A program made the translations under genes and the position numbers. 64,000 nucleotides of DNA from Cellulomonas sp. APG4 (GTDB taxonomy: Bacteria > Actinomycetota > Actinomycetes > Actinomycetales > Cellulomonadaceae), in NCBI RefSeq assembly GCF_009996735.1, contig NZ_JAACYI010000007.1:62001-126000 (forward strand), given 5' to 3'. How positions within the stretch are numbered: the stretch's first letter is position 1; each line of letters begins with the position of its first letter. The notes below the pieces were generated by a model, which did not search any database, had not been told where the DNA came from, and saw only the letters and a program-made list of their open reading frames with translations. Shown one piece after another: positions 24,523-33,681 of the stretch.

Positions 24523-26054
24523 CCGGCTGGACGCTCCGCCGGCGCCTCGTGGTGCTCGTCGCCGCCATGGTCGTGGTGCTCGCGGGGGCGATGGGCACGG
24601 TGTCGACCCTCGCGCTGCGCGGAAGCCTGGTGGACCGCCTCGACGACACCCTTCGGGCCGCGAGCGAGCGCGTGCTCGGCGCCGAGGACCGTCCCCGCGC
24701 GGGCTCCGCACCCTCGGACGAGACCGACCTCCCGCCCTGGGAGGCGGACGGGCCGCTCGGTGAGCCACCTCCGGGGCTCGACGTCCGGGGCCAGGCCGTC
24801 GGGACGGTGACCGTCAGCATCCGTGACGGCGAGGTGGTCGCGGGGCGGATCGACGCCGAGGGGCAGGTGCAGGCCCTCTCCGACGCCGCGGTCGCGACGT
24901 TGCGGGCGCTGGACCCGGCCGCCGGGCCGACCACCGTCGAGCTCGGCGAGCTGGGCACCTACCGGGCGCTCGCGACGACCACGAGCTCAGGCGACCTGGT
25001 CGTCACCGGGGTGTCGGCGCAGGACGTCGAGGGCACGGTCACGAGCTACCTCGTCGTCGAGCTGCTGGTCACGATCGCCGGTGTCGCCGCGGCGGTGGTC
25101 GTGGGCGGGGCGCTCGTGCGCAGGGAGCTGCGTCCCCTCGAGCGTGTCGCGAGCACGGCCGCTCACGTCGCAGCGGCGCCGCTCGCTCGCGGCGAGGTGG
25201 CTCCCGTCGCCCGCGTGCCCACGGTCGACACCGACCCGCGCACCGAGGTGGGCCAGGTGGGTAGTGCGCTCAACCGGCTGCTGGACCACGTCGAGGCCGC
25301 GCTCGGGGCGCGCCACGCGAGCGAGACCCAGGTGCGGCAGTTCGTGGCCGACGCGAGTCACGAGCTGCGCACACCCCTCGCGTCGATCCGCGGCTACGCC
25401 GAGCTCGTGCGGCGGATGCGCTCCGAGGTTCCCGACGACGTGCTGGTCGCGATGGGACGCGTCGAGGCCGAGTCCGAGCGCATGACGCGGCTCGTGGAGG
25501 ACATGCTGCTGCTCGCGCGCCTCGACGCGGGCCGCGACCTCGAGCGTGCGCCGGTCGACCTCTCGCTCCTCGCGGCCGACGCCGTGACCGACGCGCACGT
25601 CGCCGGCCCGGACCACCGGTGGCACCTCGACGTCCCCGCACCCGACGACGACGTCCCGCCGACCGTGGTGCGCGGCGACGAGCACCGCCTGCGTCAGGTG
25701 CTCGTGAACCTCCTTGCGAACGCGCGGGTCCACACCCCGCCCGGCACCACGGTGGTGGCGTCGGTCCGTCGCGACGACGGCGACGTCGTGCTGACCGTGC
25801 GCGACGACGGCCCGGGCATCGCGCCGGAGCTGGTGCCGCACCTCTTCCGCCGGTTCACGCGCGGCGACGAGGCCCGCAGCCCGCGGAGCGGTTCCACGGG
25901 CCTCGGTCTGGCCATCGTGGACGCCGTCGTCGGCGCCCACGGCGGGACGATCGCCGTCACGAGCGCTCACGGGGTGACCCAGTTCGTCGTGCGCCTCCCC
26001 GTCACGCCGGTACAGGGCCACGAGCGTGCGCCGTCGGCCGACGGGCACGCCTGA
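24519..26054 (+). CDS. Sensor histidine kinase (HAMP, HisKA, HATPase)
   Basis: The protein has 511 residues from GTG 24519 (GTGA overlap with the regulator stop). TM1 is at about 12-31, followed by an extracytoplasmic sensor of ~140 residues, TM2 near 175-195 and a HAMP region. The H-box is DASHELRTPL with the phospho-His, followed by N-, G1- (DDGPGI) and G2-boxes (GSTGLGLAIV). It autophosphorylates and passes phosphate to the adjacent regulator. The signal is unknown; the sensor domain is Asp/Gly/Pro-rich without recognised motifs. Confidence 0.95.
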   Translation: MTGWTLRRRLVVLVAAMVVVLAGAMGTVSTLALRGSLVDRLDDTLRAASERVLGAEDRPRAGSAPSDETDLPPWEADGPLGEPPPGLDVRGQAVGTVTVSIRDGEVVAGRIDAEGQVQALSDAAVATLRALDPAAGPTTVELGELGTYRALATTTSSGDLVVTGVSAQDVEGTVTSYLVVELLVTIAGVAAAVVVGGALVRRELRPLERVASTAAHVAAAPLARGEVAPVARVPTVDTDPRTEVGQVGSALNRLLDHVEAALGARHASETQVRQFVADASHELRTPLASIRGYAELVRRMRSEVPDDVLVAMGRVEAESERMTRLVEDMLLLARLDAGRDLERAPVDLSLLAADAVTDAHVAGPDHRWHLDVPAPDDDVPPTVVRGDEHRLRQVLVNLLANARVHTPPGTTVVASVRRDDGDVVLTVRDDGPGIAPELVPHLFRRFTRGDEARSPRSGSTGLGLAIVDAVVGAHGGTIAVTSAHGVTQFVVRLPVTPVQGHERAPSADGHA

Positions 26055-26069
26055 GCCGCGCGGGCCCCG

Positions 26070-27089
26070 CTATCGAGGGGCTCGGCCCGCCAGCGCGGCG
26101 TCGGTGCGCAGGCACCATGCCGTGTGGTCCACGTCGAGGTGGACCGGCGGGACGTGGTCGGCGCAGGCGTCGATCGCGAGCGGGCAGCGCGTGCGGAACA
26201 CGCAGCCGGACGGCGGGTCGACGGGGCTCGGGAGCTCGCCGCTCAGCAGGATCCGCTCACGTGTGCGCTCGACCGCAGGGTCGTCCGCAGGGATCGCGGA
26301 CATCAGGGCCTGCGTGTACGGGTGCGCGGGCCGCTCGTACAGGCCCGACCGCTCCCCCTGCTCCATGAGACGCCCGAGGTACATCACCACGACCCGGTGG
26401 CTCATGTGCTCGACAGCTGCCAGGTCGTGCGAGATGAACAGGTAGGTGAGTCCGAGCTCGCGCTGCAGGCGGCGCAGCAGGTTCATGATCTGGGCCTGCA
26501 CCGAGACGTCGAGCGACGCCGTCGCCTCGTCGAGCACGATCAGGTCGGGATCGGCGGCCAGCGCCCGGGCGATGCTGACGCGTTGCCGCTGACCTCCAGA
26601 GAGCTCGTGCGGGTAGCGCTGGGCGGCCTGGGCGGGGAGCCCGACGAGGTCGAGGAGCTCTGCGACGCGGGCCGCCCGCTGCGCGCGCGACGCGAGCAGT
26701 CGGTGCACGTCGAGGGGCTCGCGGATCGTCGCGCCGATGCTCCGCCGCGGGTCGAGCGACGCGTAGGGGTCCTGGAAGACCATCGCGATGCGTCGGCGAA
26801 GCTCCCGGGCCGCGCGGCCGCGAGCGGTGAGCACGTCCGTCCCGTCGAGGTGGACGGTGCCGGACGTCGCACGGACGAGTCCGGTGAGGGCGTTGCCGAT
26901 GGTCGACTTCCCCGAGCCGGACTCCCCCACGAGCCCGAGCGTGCGTCCGCGCTCGACGTCGAACCCGACGCCCTCGACGGCGTGCACCCATCGCCGGACG
27001 CGGCCCTCGCGCCCCGCCGGGAAGCGCACGCTCAGGTCGCGCACCGAGAGCAGCGGGCGGTCCGTCGTGGACGCGTCGTCGGGGGTCAT
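26070..27089 (-). CDS. Peptide ABC transporter ATPase (DppF/OppF-like)
   Basis: The protein has 339 residues from ATG 27089 (ATGA overlap). It has Walker [11 protein letters not shown]-loop VFQDPYASLDPR, signature ELSGGQRQRV, Walker B LIVLDEATASLD and H-switch FISHD. A C-terminal oligopeptide-transport domain holds a CxxR-x-x-C-P cysteine set (CVFRTRCPLA), typical of the Opp/Dpp family. It is the last gene of a five-gene importer operon. A hairpin at 26055-26099 overlaps its 3' end and may terminate transcription from either side. Confidence 0.93.
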   Translation of the reverse strand: MTPDDASTTDRPLLSVRDLSVRFPAGREGRVRRWVHAVEGVGFDVERGRTLGLVGESGSGKSTIGNALTGLVRATSGTVHLDGTDVLTARGRAARELRRRIAMVFQDPYASLDPRRSIGATIREPLDVHRLLASRAQRAARVAELLDLVGLPAQAAQRYPHELSGGQRQRVSIARALAADPDLIVLDEATASLDVSVQAQIMNLLRRLQRELGLTYLFISHDLAAVEHMSHRVVVMYLGRLMEQGERSGLYERPAHPYTQALMSAIPADDPAVERTRERILLSGELPSPVDPPSGCVFRTRCPLAIDACADHVPPVHLDVDHTAWCLRTDAALAGRAPR

Positions 27090-28060
27090 CGCTCCTCCGT
27101 GCAGAACGTCCGCGCGAGATGACCTGGTGCCACCTCGGCCAGCGGCGGGACCTCGTGCGCGCACCGTTCCGCCTTGATCGGGCACCGCTCGTAGAAGACG
27201 CATCCGCCCGGCAGTGCGCGCGGGTCGGGTGGTGCGCCGGGGATCGCGACGAGCTCCTCGCGCAGCCTGCCCAGACGAGGGCGGGCACCGAGCAGCCCGC
27301 GCGTGTACGGATGGGCCGGGGCGTCGTGCAGGGTCTGCACGCCCGCGCTCTCCAGCACCTGGCCGCCGTACATGACCACGACCTCGTCTGCGAGGCCACC
27401 CACCACCCCGAGGTCGTGACTGATCCAGACGACGCCCATGCCGATGCGTTCCTGGAGCTCGCGCACGATGTCCAGGATCTGCGCCTGCGTCGTCACGTCG
27501 AGCGCGGTGGTCGGCTCGTCCGCGACAAGCATCGTGGGCTCGCACGCGAGGGCGATCGCGATCATGACCCGCTGACGCATGCCGCCCGACATCTGGTGCG
27601 GGTACGCCTCGAGGCGGCGTGCGGCGTCGGGGATGCCCACCATCTCGAGCAGCTCGAGCGCACGGGTGCGCGCCGCGCGCCGGGTCGCGCCCAGGTGCTC
27701 CTCGATCCCCTCGGTGATCTGCCGCTCGACCGTCAGCAGCGGGTTGAGCGAGGTCATCGGGTCCTGGAAGACGAAGCCGAGCCCGCGTCCGCGGGTGCGA
27801 CGCAGCTCGCCCGGCCCGAGTCCGAGCAGGTCGGTGCCGTCGAGGAACGCGCGTCCCTCGACGCGCGCCGTGGCCGGGGCGAGGCCGGTCGCGGCGAGCA
27901 CCGACATCGACTTGCCGGAGCCCGACTCCCCCACCACGCCGAGGGTCTGCCCCGGCTGGACGGACCAGGACACACCCCGCACGATCCGCGCGACCCGGGC
28001 GCCCCGACCGATGGTCACGTGCAGGTCCTCGACCGCGAGGGCCGCCGTCGTCGTGCTCAT
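27086..28060 (-). CDS. Peptide ABC transporter ATPase (DppD/OppD-like)
   Basis: The protein has 324 residues from ATG 28060. It has Walker [10 protein letters not shown], a Q-loop with [14 protein letters not shown] (a DppD hallmark), signature [10 protein letters not shown], Walker [13 protein letters not shown] and WISHDLGVV. The C-terminal [14 protein letters not shown] set binds a probable Fe-S cluster or stabilises the family domain. It pairs with the DppF-like ATPase as a heterodimer energising the two permeases. It overlaps both neighbours by 4 bp. Confidence 0.93.
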   Translation of the reverse strand: MSTTTAALAVEDLHVTIGRGARVARIVRGVSWSVQPGQTLGVVGESGSGKSMSVLAATGLAPATARVEGRAFLDGTDLLGLGPGELRRTRGRGLGFVFQDPMTSLNPLLTVERQITEGIEEHLGATRRAARTRALELLEMVGIPDAARRLEAYPHQMSGGMRQRVMIAIALACEPTMLVADEPTTALDVTTQAQILDIVRELQERIGMGVVWISHDLGVVGGLADEVVVMYGGQVLESAGVQTLHDAPAHPYTRGLLGARPRLGRLREELVAIPGAPPDPRALPGGCVFYERCPIKAERCAHEVPPLAEVAPGHLARTFCTEER

Positions 28061-28917
28061 CGGTCCCTCCGGGACTCCAGGACGGACCTCTGGCGTGGGT
28101 CGAGCACGTCGCGCAGCCCGTCCCCGACCAGGTTGAACGCCAGCACGGTCACGAAGATCGCGAGGCCGGGGAACACGCTCATCCACCACGACCCCGTGAA
28201 GCCCTTGCCGTCGAAGAGCATGCGGCCCCACGAGGGTTCGGGCGGCTGGATCCCGAGTCCGAGGAACGACAACGCGGCCTCGGCGAGGATCGCGAACGCG
28301 AGGCTCAGTGACGTCTGCACGATGATCGGCGCGGTCACGTTGGGCAGCACGTGCGTGCGGATGATGCGCAGCGGCCCGGCCCCGATCGCCACGGCGGCGC
28401 GGACGTACGGCTCCTCGCGCACGCCGAGCACGCTCGCGCGCGTGACCCGGGCGAACACGGGTACGTAGACGATGCCGATCGCGATCATGGCCGTGGTCAG
28501 GCCGGGGCCGAGCACCGCGACGATCGCGATCGCGAGGAGCATCACAGGGAACGCGAAGAGCACGTCGACCACGCGCATCGCCACGGCGTCGGCCCACCCA
28601 CGGAAGTAGCCCGCGACCAGGCCGAGCGCCACGCCGAGCACGAGCGCGATGCTCACGCTGACCACGCTCACCTGGAGCGACGCGCGCGCCGCCAGGACCA
28701 CCCGGCTCAGCACGTCGCGGCCCAGGTCGTCGGTGCCGAACCAGTGCGCGCCGCTCGGCGGCTGGAGCGCGCGCGTCACGTCCACGGCGTTCGCGCCGTA
28801 GGGCACGAGCACGGGTCCCAGCAGGGCGAGCACCACGAGCAGACCCAGCGCGCCCAGTCCCGCGACCGCGACCGGGCTGCGCAGCAGCAGGCGCCATGCG
28901 CTCGTCGAGGCGCTCAT
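28057..28917 (-). CDS. Peptide ABC transporter permease (DppC-like)
   Basis: The protein has 286 residues from ATG 28917 (overlaps the DppB stop by 4 bp). It has an N-terminal TM helix plus the DppC signature HWFGTDDLGRDVLSRV, then five further helices. The EAA loop (EEPYVRAAVAIGAGPLRIIRTHVLPN) contacts the ATPases. Confidence 0.92.
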   Translation of the reverse strand: MSASTSAWRLLLRSPVAVAGLGALGLLVVLALLGPVLVPYGANAVDVTRALQPPSGAHWFGTDDLGRDVLSRVVLAARASLQVSVVSVSIALVLGVALGLVAGYFRGWADAVAMRVVDVLFAFPVMLLAIAIVAVLGPGLTTAMIAIGIVYVPVFARVTRASVLGVREEPYVRAAVAIGAGPLRIIRTHVLPNVTAPIIVQTSLSLAFAILAEAALSFLGLGIQPPEPSWGRMLFDGKGFTGSWWMSVFPGLAIFVTVLAFNLVGDGLRDVLDPRQRSVLESRRDR

Positions 28918-29858
28918 CGGGCCGAGATCCTCGGGTCGATCCGGCCGTAGAGCACGTCGACCAGGAAGCTCACCAGCAGGAACAGGGCGGCCACCAGCAG
29001 CACCGAGCCCTGCAGCACCGGGTAGTCCCGTGCGGCGACGGCGTCGTACGTCAACCGCCCGAGCCCGGGCCACGCGAACACCACCTCGACGACGATGATC
29101 CCGCCCAGCAGGGTCGCGGCCTGGACGCCGATCACCGTCACGACGGGCACGAGCGCGTTGCGCACCACGTGCCGCAGCAGCACGACCCTCGCCCGCAGGC
29201 CCTTGGCGCGCGCCGTCCGCGCATGGTCCGAACCCAGCGACTCGAGCACCGCGCTGCGCACGAACCTCGTGAGGATCGCCCCCGAGACGAGGCCGACGGC
29301 GAGGGCGGGCATCGCCACGCGACGCGCCCACTCGAGCGGGTCCTCGGTGAGCGGGACGTAGCCCGAGGGCGGGAGCCAGCCGAGCGTGACCGAGAAGAGC
29401 AGGATGAACATGATCCCCAGCCAGAAGTCCGGGACCGAGACGCCCGCCTGGCTCGCGACCCGCACCACGGTGTCCGACGCCCGACCGTGCCGTGTCGCGG
29501 CGAAGACGCCGAGCGGGAACGCGATGACGAGCGCGATCACCAGCGCCGCGGCCGCGAGCGACACCGTCGCGGGGAGCCGCTCGAGCAGGATGGTCGTCAC
29601 CGGTTGACCGGTGCGGAAGCTCACCCCCAGGTCACCCGTGACGGCACTGCCGAGGTACTGCACGTACTGCGTCAGCAGCGGCTGGTCGAGGCCCGAGGCG
29701 GCGCGCAACGCGTCGTAGGACTCCTGCGTGAACCTCGTGCCCAGGGCCACCCGCACGGGGTCCCCGGGCACGAGGTGCACGAGCGCGAACACCACGACCG
29801 TGACACCGAGCAGCACGACGACGGCGTGCCCGGCGCGCAGCAGGGTGAAGCGCAGCAT
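28914..29858 (-). CDS. Peptide ABC transporter permease (DppB-like)
   Basis: This 314-residue inner-membrane permease has an N-terminal helix typical of DppB/OppB, followed by LVPGDPVRVALG. Five more helices and the EAA motif around ARAKGLRARVVLLRHVVRNA complete it. Its ATG overlaps the binding-protein stop by 1 nt (TGATG). Confidence 0.92.
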   Translation of the reverse strand: MLRFTLLRAGHAVVVLLGVTVVVFALVHLVPGDPVRVALGTRFTQESYDALRAASGLDQPLLTQYVQYLGSAVTGDLGVSFRTGQPVTTILLERLPATVSLAAAALVIALVIAFPLGVFAATRHGRASDTVVRVASQAGVSVPDFWLGIMFILLFSVTLGWLPPSGYVPLTEDPLEWARRVAMPALAVGLVSGAILTRFVRSAVLESLGSDHARTARAKGLRARVVLLRHVVRNALVPVVTVIGVQAATLLGGIIVVEVVFAWPGLGRLTYDAVAARDYPVLQGSVLLVAALFLLVSFLVDVLYGRIDPRISAR

Positions 29859-31393
29859 CAGTCGGCGAGGCTCACGTCGCGGAACCGGATCGCGCCGTCA
29901 CCGCGGGCCTCGTAGCCCTCGAGCTCGGGGACCCAGGCCTGCACGACGTCGGGGTTGTAGAGGTAGACGTAGCTCGCGTCGTCGGCGATCTGCGTGGCCG
30001 CCTCGGCGTAGAGGTCCTTGCGGGCGGCCTCGTCGGTCTCGGTCCGGGCCTCGTCGAGCAGCGCGTCGACCTCGGGGTTGGCGTAGCCCTGGAAGTTGAA
30101 CGAGCCCGTGCTGTGGTGCTGGGCGTAGTAGAAGTCGTCGGGGTCGATGTTGCCGAGCCACGACAGCATCAGCAGGTCGAAGTTCCCCTGGCCCTGCTCA
30201 TCGAGCCACGTGGCGAAGTCGAGCTCACGCGGCGTCACCGTGACGCCGATCTCCGCGAGCTGGGAGGCGATCGCCTGGGCCGCCGTCACCGTCTCGGGGT
30301 ACTCGCTCGTGACCATCATGTCGATCTCGAGCCCGTCGACCCCGGCCTCCTCGAGCAGCTCGCTCGCACGCGCAGGGTCGTGGCTGTAGGTGTCGTACGC
30401 GGTGTACCAGCCGCTGGTCTCCGGGATCGCGAGCTGGTTGACGGTCGCGTTGCCGTACTGCGTCACCTGCGCGATCGCCTCGCGGTCGATCGCGTACGCG
30501 AGGGCCTGCCGCACGCGCACGTCGTCGAACGGCGGGCGCGCCTGGTTCGCGGCGAGGTACCAGTAGTCGTTGCTCGCGGCCGCCCCGACGACGACGTCGT
30601 CGTTCCCCTCGAGGTCACTCACCTGCTGCGGCGGCACGTTGTCGGTCCAGTGCACGTCGCCCGCGGTGAGCTCGGCGACGGCCGTCGTCGGCTCCGGGAC
30701 GAACCGGAAGGTCACGCCGCCGACCTCGGGTGCCCCGCCCCACCAGTCGGCGTTGGCGGTGAGGTCGATGGCCTCGCCCGCCGCGTAGTCGGCGACCGAG
30801 AACGGCCCGGTGCCGACGGGCGCCGTCACGATGTCCCCGCTCTCGACGTTCTCCTGCTGCACGATGGCCATGCCCTTGAAGCCACCGATGCTCGAGAGGA
30901 GGTTCGGCGAAGGCTGGGCCACCTCGATCACCACCGTGTCGTCGTCGGGTGCGCTCACCTCGGTGACGGCCGCGAAGCGCCACGCGTTCGCGAGCTCCTC
31001 GTCGATGATCCGCGTGTAGGAGTACACGACGTCGTCGGCCGTGAAGTCCGAGCCGTCGTGCCACGTGACACCGTCACGCAGGTCGAACGTCCAGGTCAGC
31101 TGGTCGTCGCTGACCTCCCAGGACTCGGCCAGGGCTGGCTGCATCTCGAGGTTCTCATCCGGCTCGACGAGCGTGTCGAACACGTTCTCGAGGACCTGGA
31201 ACGAGAAGTACGACGACGTGCGGTGCGGGTCGAGCTGGTCCGGCTCCCCCGCGATGGCCGCGACGAGGACCTCGCCCGTCGCGTCGCCGCCCGTGCCCTC
31301 GTCGCCGTCGAGGTCGACGCCCTCCCCCGTGGAGCATGCGGCCAGCAGACCGACTGCGGCTCCTGCGCTGATCCATCGTGCTGCTCGCCTCAT
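29858..31393 (-). CDS. Peptide/nickel-type ABC substrate-binding lipoprotein (SBP_bac_5)
   Basis: The protein has 511 residues from ATG 31393. A signal peptide with lipobox LAAC is followed by a Gly/Asp-rich linker and a family 5 extracellular binding domain (GEPDQLDPH, FDLRDGVTWHDGSDFTADDVVYSY). It captures peptides or related solutes outside the membrane and delivers them to the DppBC-like channel. It is first in the operon. The divergently transcribed DUF1028 gene suggests the ligand may be a peptide-like or amide compound handled by that protein (inference). Confidence 0.93.
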   Translation of the reverse strand: MRRAARWISAGAAVGLLAACSTGEGVDLDGDEGTGGDATGEVLVAAIAGEPDQLDPHRTSSYFSFQVLENVFDTLVEPDENLEMQPALAESWEVSDDQLTWTFDLRDGVTWHDGSDFTADDVVYSYTRIIDEELANAWRFAAVTEVSAPDDDTVVIEVAQPSPNLLSSIGGFKGMAIVQQENVESGDIVTAPVGTGPFSVADYAAGEAIDLTANADWWGGAPEVGGVTFRFVPEPTTAVAELTAGDVHWTDNVPPQQVSDLEGNDDVVVGAAASNDYWYLAANQARPPFDDVRVRQALAYAIDREAIAQVTQYGNATVNQLAIPETSGWYTAYDTYSHDPARASELLEEAGVDGLEIDMMVTSEYPETVTAAQAIASQLAEIGVTVTPRELDFATWLDEQGQGNFDLLMLSWLGNIDPDDFYYAQHHSTGSFNFQGYANPEVDALLDEARTETDEAARKDLYAEAATQIADDASYVYLYNPDVVQAWVPELEGYEARGDGAIRFRDVSLAD

Positions 31394-31562
31394 GGGGGAT
31401 TCCTTCCGGGGTCGTGTGCCCGGTGCTTCACGTACCGGACCCTGCATCACTATGGTGAGGATCCGTCATTATGTCGAAGGCGATGTCGTCCACGTCAAGC
31501 ATCGACCACGGTCGTTACACGCTGGTGACACAAGGCACGCGCCACCGAGACCGCGGAGGGTC

Positions 31563-32417
31563 ATGACCTACTCGATCGTCGCCCGCGACGCCGACGGTGC
31601 CCTGGGGGTCGCCACGGCCTCGAAGTTCCTCGCGATCGGCGCGACGGTGCCCGCGGTGGCCCCGGGGCTCGGCGCGGTCGCGAGCCAGGGACACACCAAC
31701 CCCTCGCTGCGGGGGCAGGGGCTCGACCTCCTGCGGGACGGTCGGGATCCCACCGCCGCCGTGACGGACCTCCTCGGCCTGGACCCGGAGGCGGCACAGC
31801 GCCAGGTCGCCCTCGTCGGGCCGCGCGGATGGGGCGCCGCCGTGACCGGCGATGCGTGCACCCGACCGGCGGGGCACCGGACAGGTGACGGCTGGGCGGT
31901 GATCGGCAACCTGCTCGCGGCCGAGGAGGTGCTCGACGCGATGCGCGACGCCTTCCTGACGGCGACCGGTCGCCTGGACGCACGGCTGCTCGACGCGCTG
32001 CGCGCCGGGGAACGCGCCGGCGGTGACCGGCGCGGCCGGCAGAGCGCCGCCCTGCTCGTCCTCGGAGCCGACGACGCACCGTCCCTGCGGAGGGGTCTGC
32101 GCACCGACCTGCGGGTCGACGACCACCCGAACCCCGTCGACGAGCTCGCGCGCCTCCTCGGCCGCCAGCACGTCGTCCTCGACCCGCCCGACGAGACGCT
32201 CCTCGTCCCCCTGACGGACGCGGTGGCGGGCACGGTCGACGACCTTCTCGGCAGCGTGGGGCTGCCCGAAGGGCCCCTGCCCCAGCGCCTCGCCGCGTGG
32301 GCCCACCTCGCCAACGTCGAGCACCGACTCGTGGACGGCCACCTGGACCCCGTCCTCCTGCGCGAGCTGCGGGCCGCGGCCGCCGAGCGGGCCTCGGGCG
32401 GTCGCGCGGAGGGCTAG
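31563..32417 (+). CDS. DUF1028 family protein (Ntn-hydrolase-like)
   Basis: The protein has 284 residues with GGAGG-type spacing before ATG 31563. The DUF1028 core covers residues 1-200: TYSIVARDADGALGVATAS, GLGAVASQG, VTGDACTRPAGHRTGDGWAVIGNLL. The family resembles N-terminal nucleophile amidohydrolases, but the residue after Met here is Thr2, which could serve as the nucleophile after Met removal. The C-terminal ~80 residues resemble the putative peptidoglycan-binding tail of longer members. It is divergent from a peptide importer, a recurring neighbourhood for this family. Confidence 0.85.
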   Translation: MTYSIVARDADGALGVATASKFLAIGATVPAVAPGLGAVASQGHTNPSLRGQGLDLLRDGRDPTAAVTDLLGLDPEAAQRQVALVGPRGWGAAVTGDACTRPAGHRTGDGWAVIGNLLAAEEVLDAMRDAFLTATGRLDARLLDALRAGERAGGDRRGRQSAALLVLGADDAPSLRRGLRTDLRVDDHPNPVDELARLLGRQHVVLDPPDETLLVPLTDAVAGTVDDLLGSVGLPEGPLPQRLAAWAHLANVEHRLVDGHLDPVLLRELRAAAAERASGGRAEG

Positions 32418-33016
32418 AACGCGAGCGGCGTCACCGAGCCGAGGACGACCACCGTGCCGCTCCCGCGGTTCGCCCACCAGTGGGCGACAGTGCAGTCGTA
32501 GGTGATCGCGTCGCCCTCGTCGAGCTCGACCACCTCGTCGCCGACGCCCACCGTGAGCCGACCCTGCTGGACGACGACGCACTCCTCGCCGAGGTGTCGG
32601 TACGAGCGGCCCTCGTTGCTGAACCCGGGCGGCAGCTCGCTGCGGATCACCTGCATCCGCCCGCCCGACGGCGTGAGCAGCTCGCGGACCACGTCGATCC
32701 CCTCGGGGTCACCGTTCGCCGCCGGGAGCCGCGGCCGCTCGCCGGCGCGGACCACCAGGTGGTCGGGCGGGGTCGAGCCCTGGAGCAACCGCGCGAGCGG
32801 GACGCCGAGCGCCGTCGCGAGCCGCTGGAGCGTGAGCAACGAGGGGTTCCCCTGACCGCGTTCGAGCTGGCTGAGGGCGCCCGTGCTGACCCCTGAGCGC
32901 TGGGCGAGGGCCTCGACCGTGAGCCCGAGGACCCGCCGGGTCGAGCGCACGGCCACCCCCACGGTCGCCGTCGGCGCCGCGACCGCGTCCGGTCCGTCCT
33001 CGCTCGGCTGGCCCAC
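32414..33016 (-). CDS. XRE-family regulator with C-terminal cupin domain
   Basis: The protein has 200 residues from GTG 33016 (GGGGA 9-11 nt upstream); ATG 33058 is an in-frame alternative. The N-terminal helix-turn-helix reads LAQRSGVSTGALSQLERGQGNPSLLTL, and the C-terminal cupin has a ligand pocket (HLGEECVVVQQGRL, DAITYD). This architecture (SutR/PuuR-like) usually controls nearby catabolic or transport genes, so the DUF1028 gene and the peptide importer are candidate targets. Its stop TAG interlocks with the DUF1028 stop TAG in the palindrome CTAG (32414-32417). Confidence 0.88.
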   Translation of the reverse strand: MGQPSEDGPDAVAAPTATVGVAVRSTRRVLGLTVEALAQRSGVSTGALSQLERGQGNPSLLTLQRLATALGVPLARLLQGSTPPDHLVVRAGERPRLPAANGDPEGIDVVRELLTPSGGRMQVIRSELPPGFSNEGRSYRHLGEECVVVQQGRLTVGVGDEVVELDEGDAITYDCTVAHWWANRGSGTVVVLGSVTPLAF

Positions 33017-33093
33017 GTGTCCCGTCCCCTGCGCTCGACTGCACCCGGCCTGCCGCATCCTAGGGGTACCCGCTTGCGGCCCGCGGCACCACG

Positions 33094-33666
33094 GTGTCGC
33101 ATGTCTCCGTGCCCGCCTCCCCCGCTCGCGCCGCCCGTGCGCCCATCGCCCGCGGGCCGCTGCGCCTCGTGCTCATGGCCGACACGCACCTGCCCGTCCG
33201 TGCGAAGGACCTGCCGGGCGAGCTCTGGGCCGCGGTCGACGGCGCCGACGTCGTCGTGCACGCGGGCGACTGGGTGGACGAGGCCACCCTCGACGCGCTC
33301 GAGCAGCGCTCGCGTCGCCTGGTCGCGTGCTACGGGAACAACGACGGCCCGGGACTCCGCGCGCGGCTGCCGGAGGTCGCTCGCGTCGAGCTCGACGGCG
33401 TGCGCATGGCCGTGGTCCACGAGACGGGACCGACGCGTGGCCGTGAGCAGCGCTGCGACGACCTCTTCGCGGACTCCGCGGACGTCCTGGTCTTCGGGCA
33501 CAGCCACATCCCCTGGGACACCCGTACCCCGCGCGGCCTACGGCTGCTCAACCCGGGCTCACCGACCGACCGCCGCAGGCAGCCCGCCTGTACGTACGTG
33601 ACGGCACACGTGACGCAGGGCGAGCTCGCGGACGTCGTCCTGCACCGCCTGCCGCCGCGCAGGTGA
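33094..33666 (+). CDS. Metallophosphoesterase (YfcE/MJ0936 family)
   Basis: The protein has 190 residues from GTG 33094; several other GTG codons follow within the Ala-rich N-terminus, so the start is uncertain. The dimetal phosphoesterase motifs are in order: MADTHLP (D-x-H), HAGDWVD (GD), GNNDG (GNxD), VVHET (H) and GHSHIP (GHxH). Such small enzymes hydrolyse phosphodiesters. It is divergent from the XRE-cupin gene. Confidence 0.9.
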   Translation: MSHVSVPASPARAARAPIARGPLRLVLMADTHLPVRAKDLPGELWAAVDGADVVVHAGDWVDEATLDALEQRSRRLVACYGNNDGPGLRARLPEVARVELDGVRMAVVHETGPTRGREQRCDDLFADSADVLVFGHSHIPWDTRTPRGLRLLNPGSPTDRRRQPACTYVTAHVTQGELADVVLHRLPPRR

Positions 33667-33681
33667 CGACGGCACCCGAGG

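Noticed and set aside
26055-26099. Hairpin between the histidine kinase and the convergent peptide transporter gene as a firm terminator
   Set aside because: The outer arms pair well, but the structure extends into the 3' coding end of the ATPase gene and could be coincidental; it is mentioned only in that entry.
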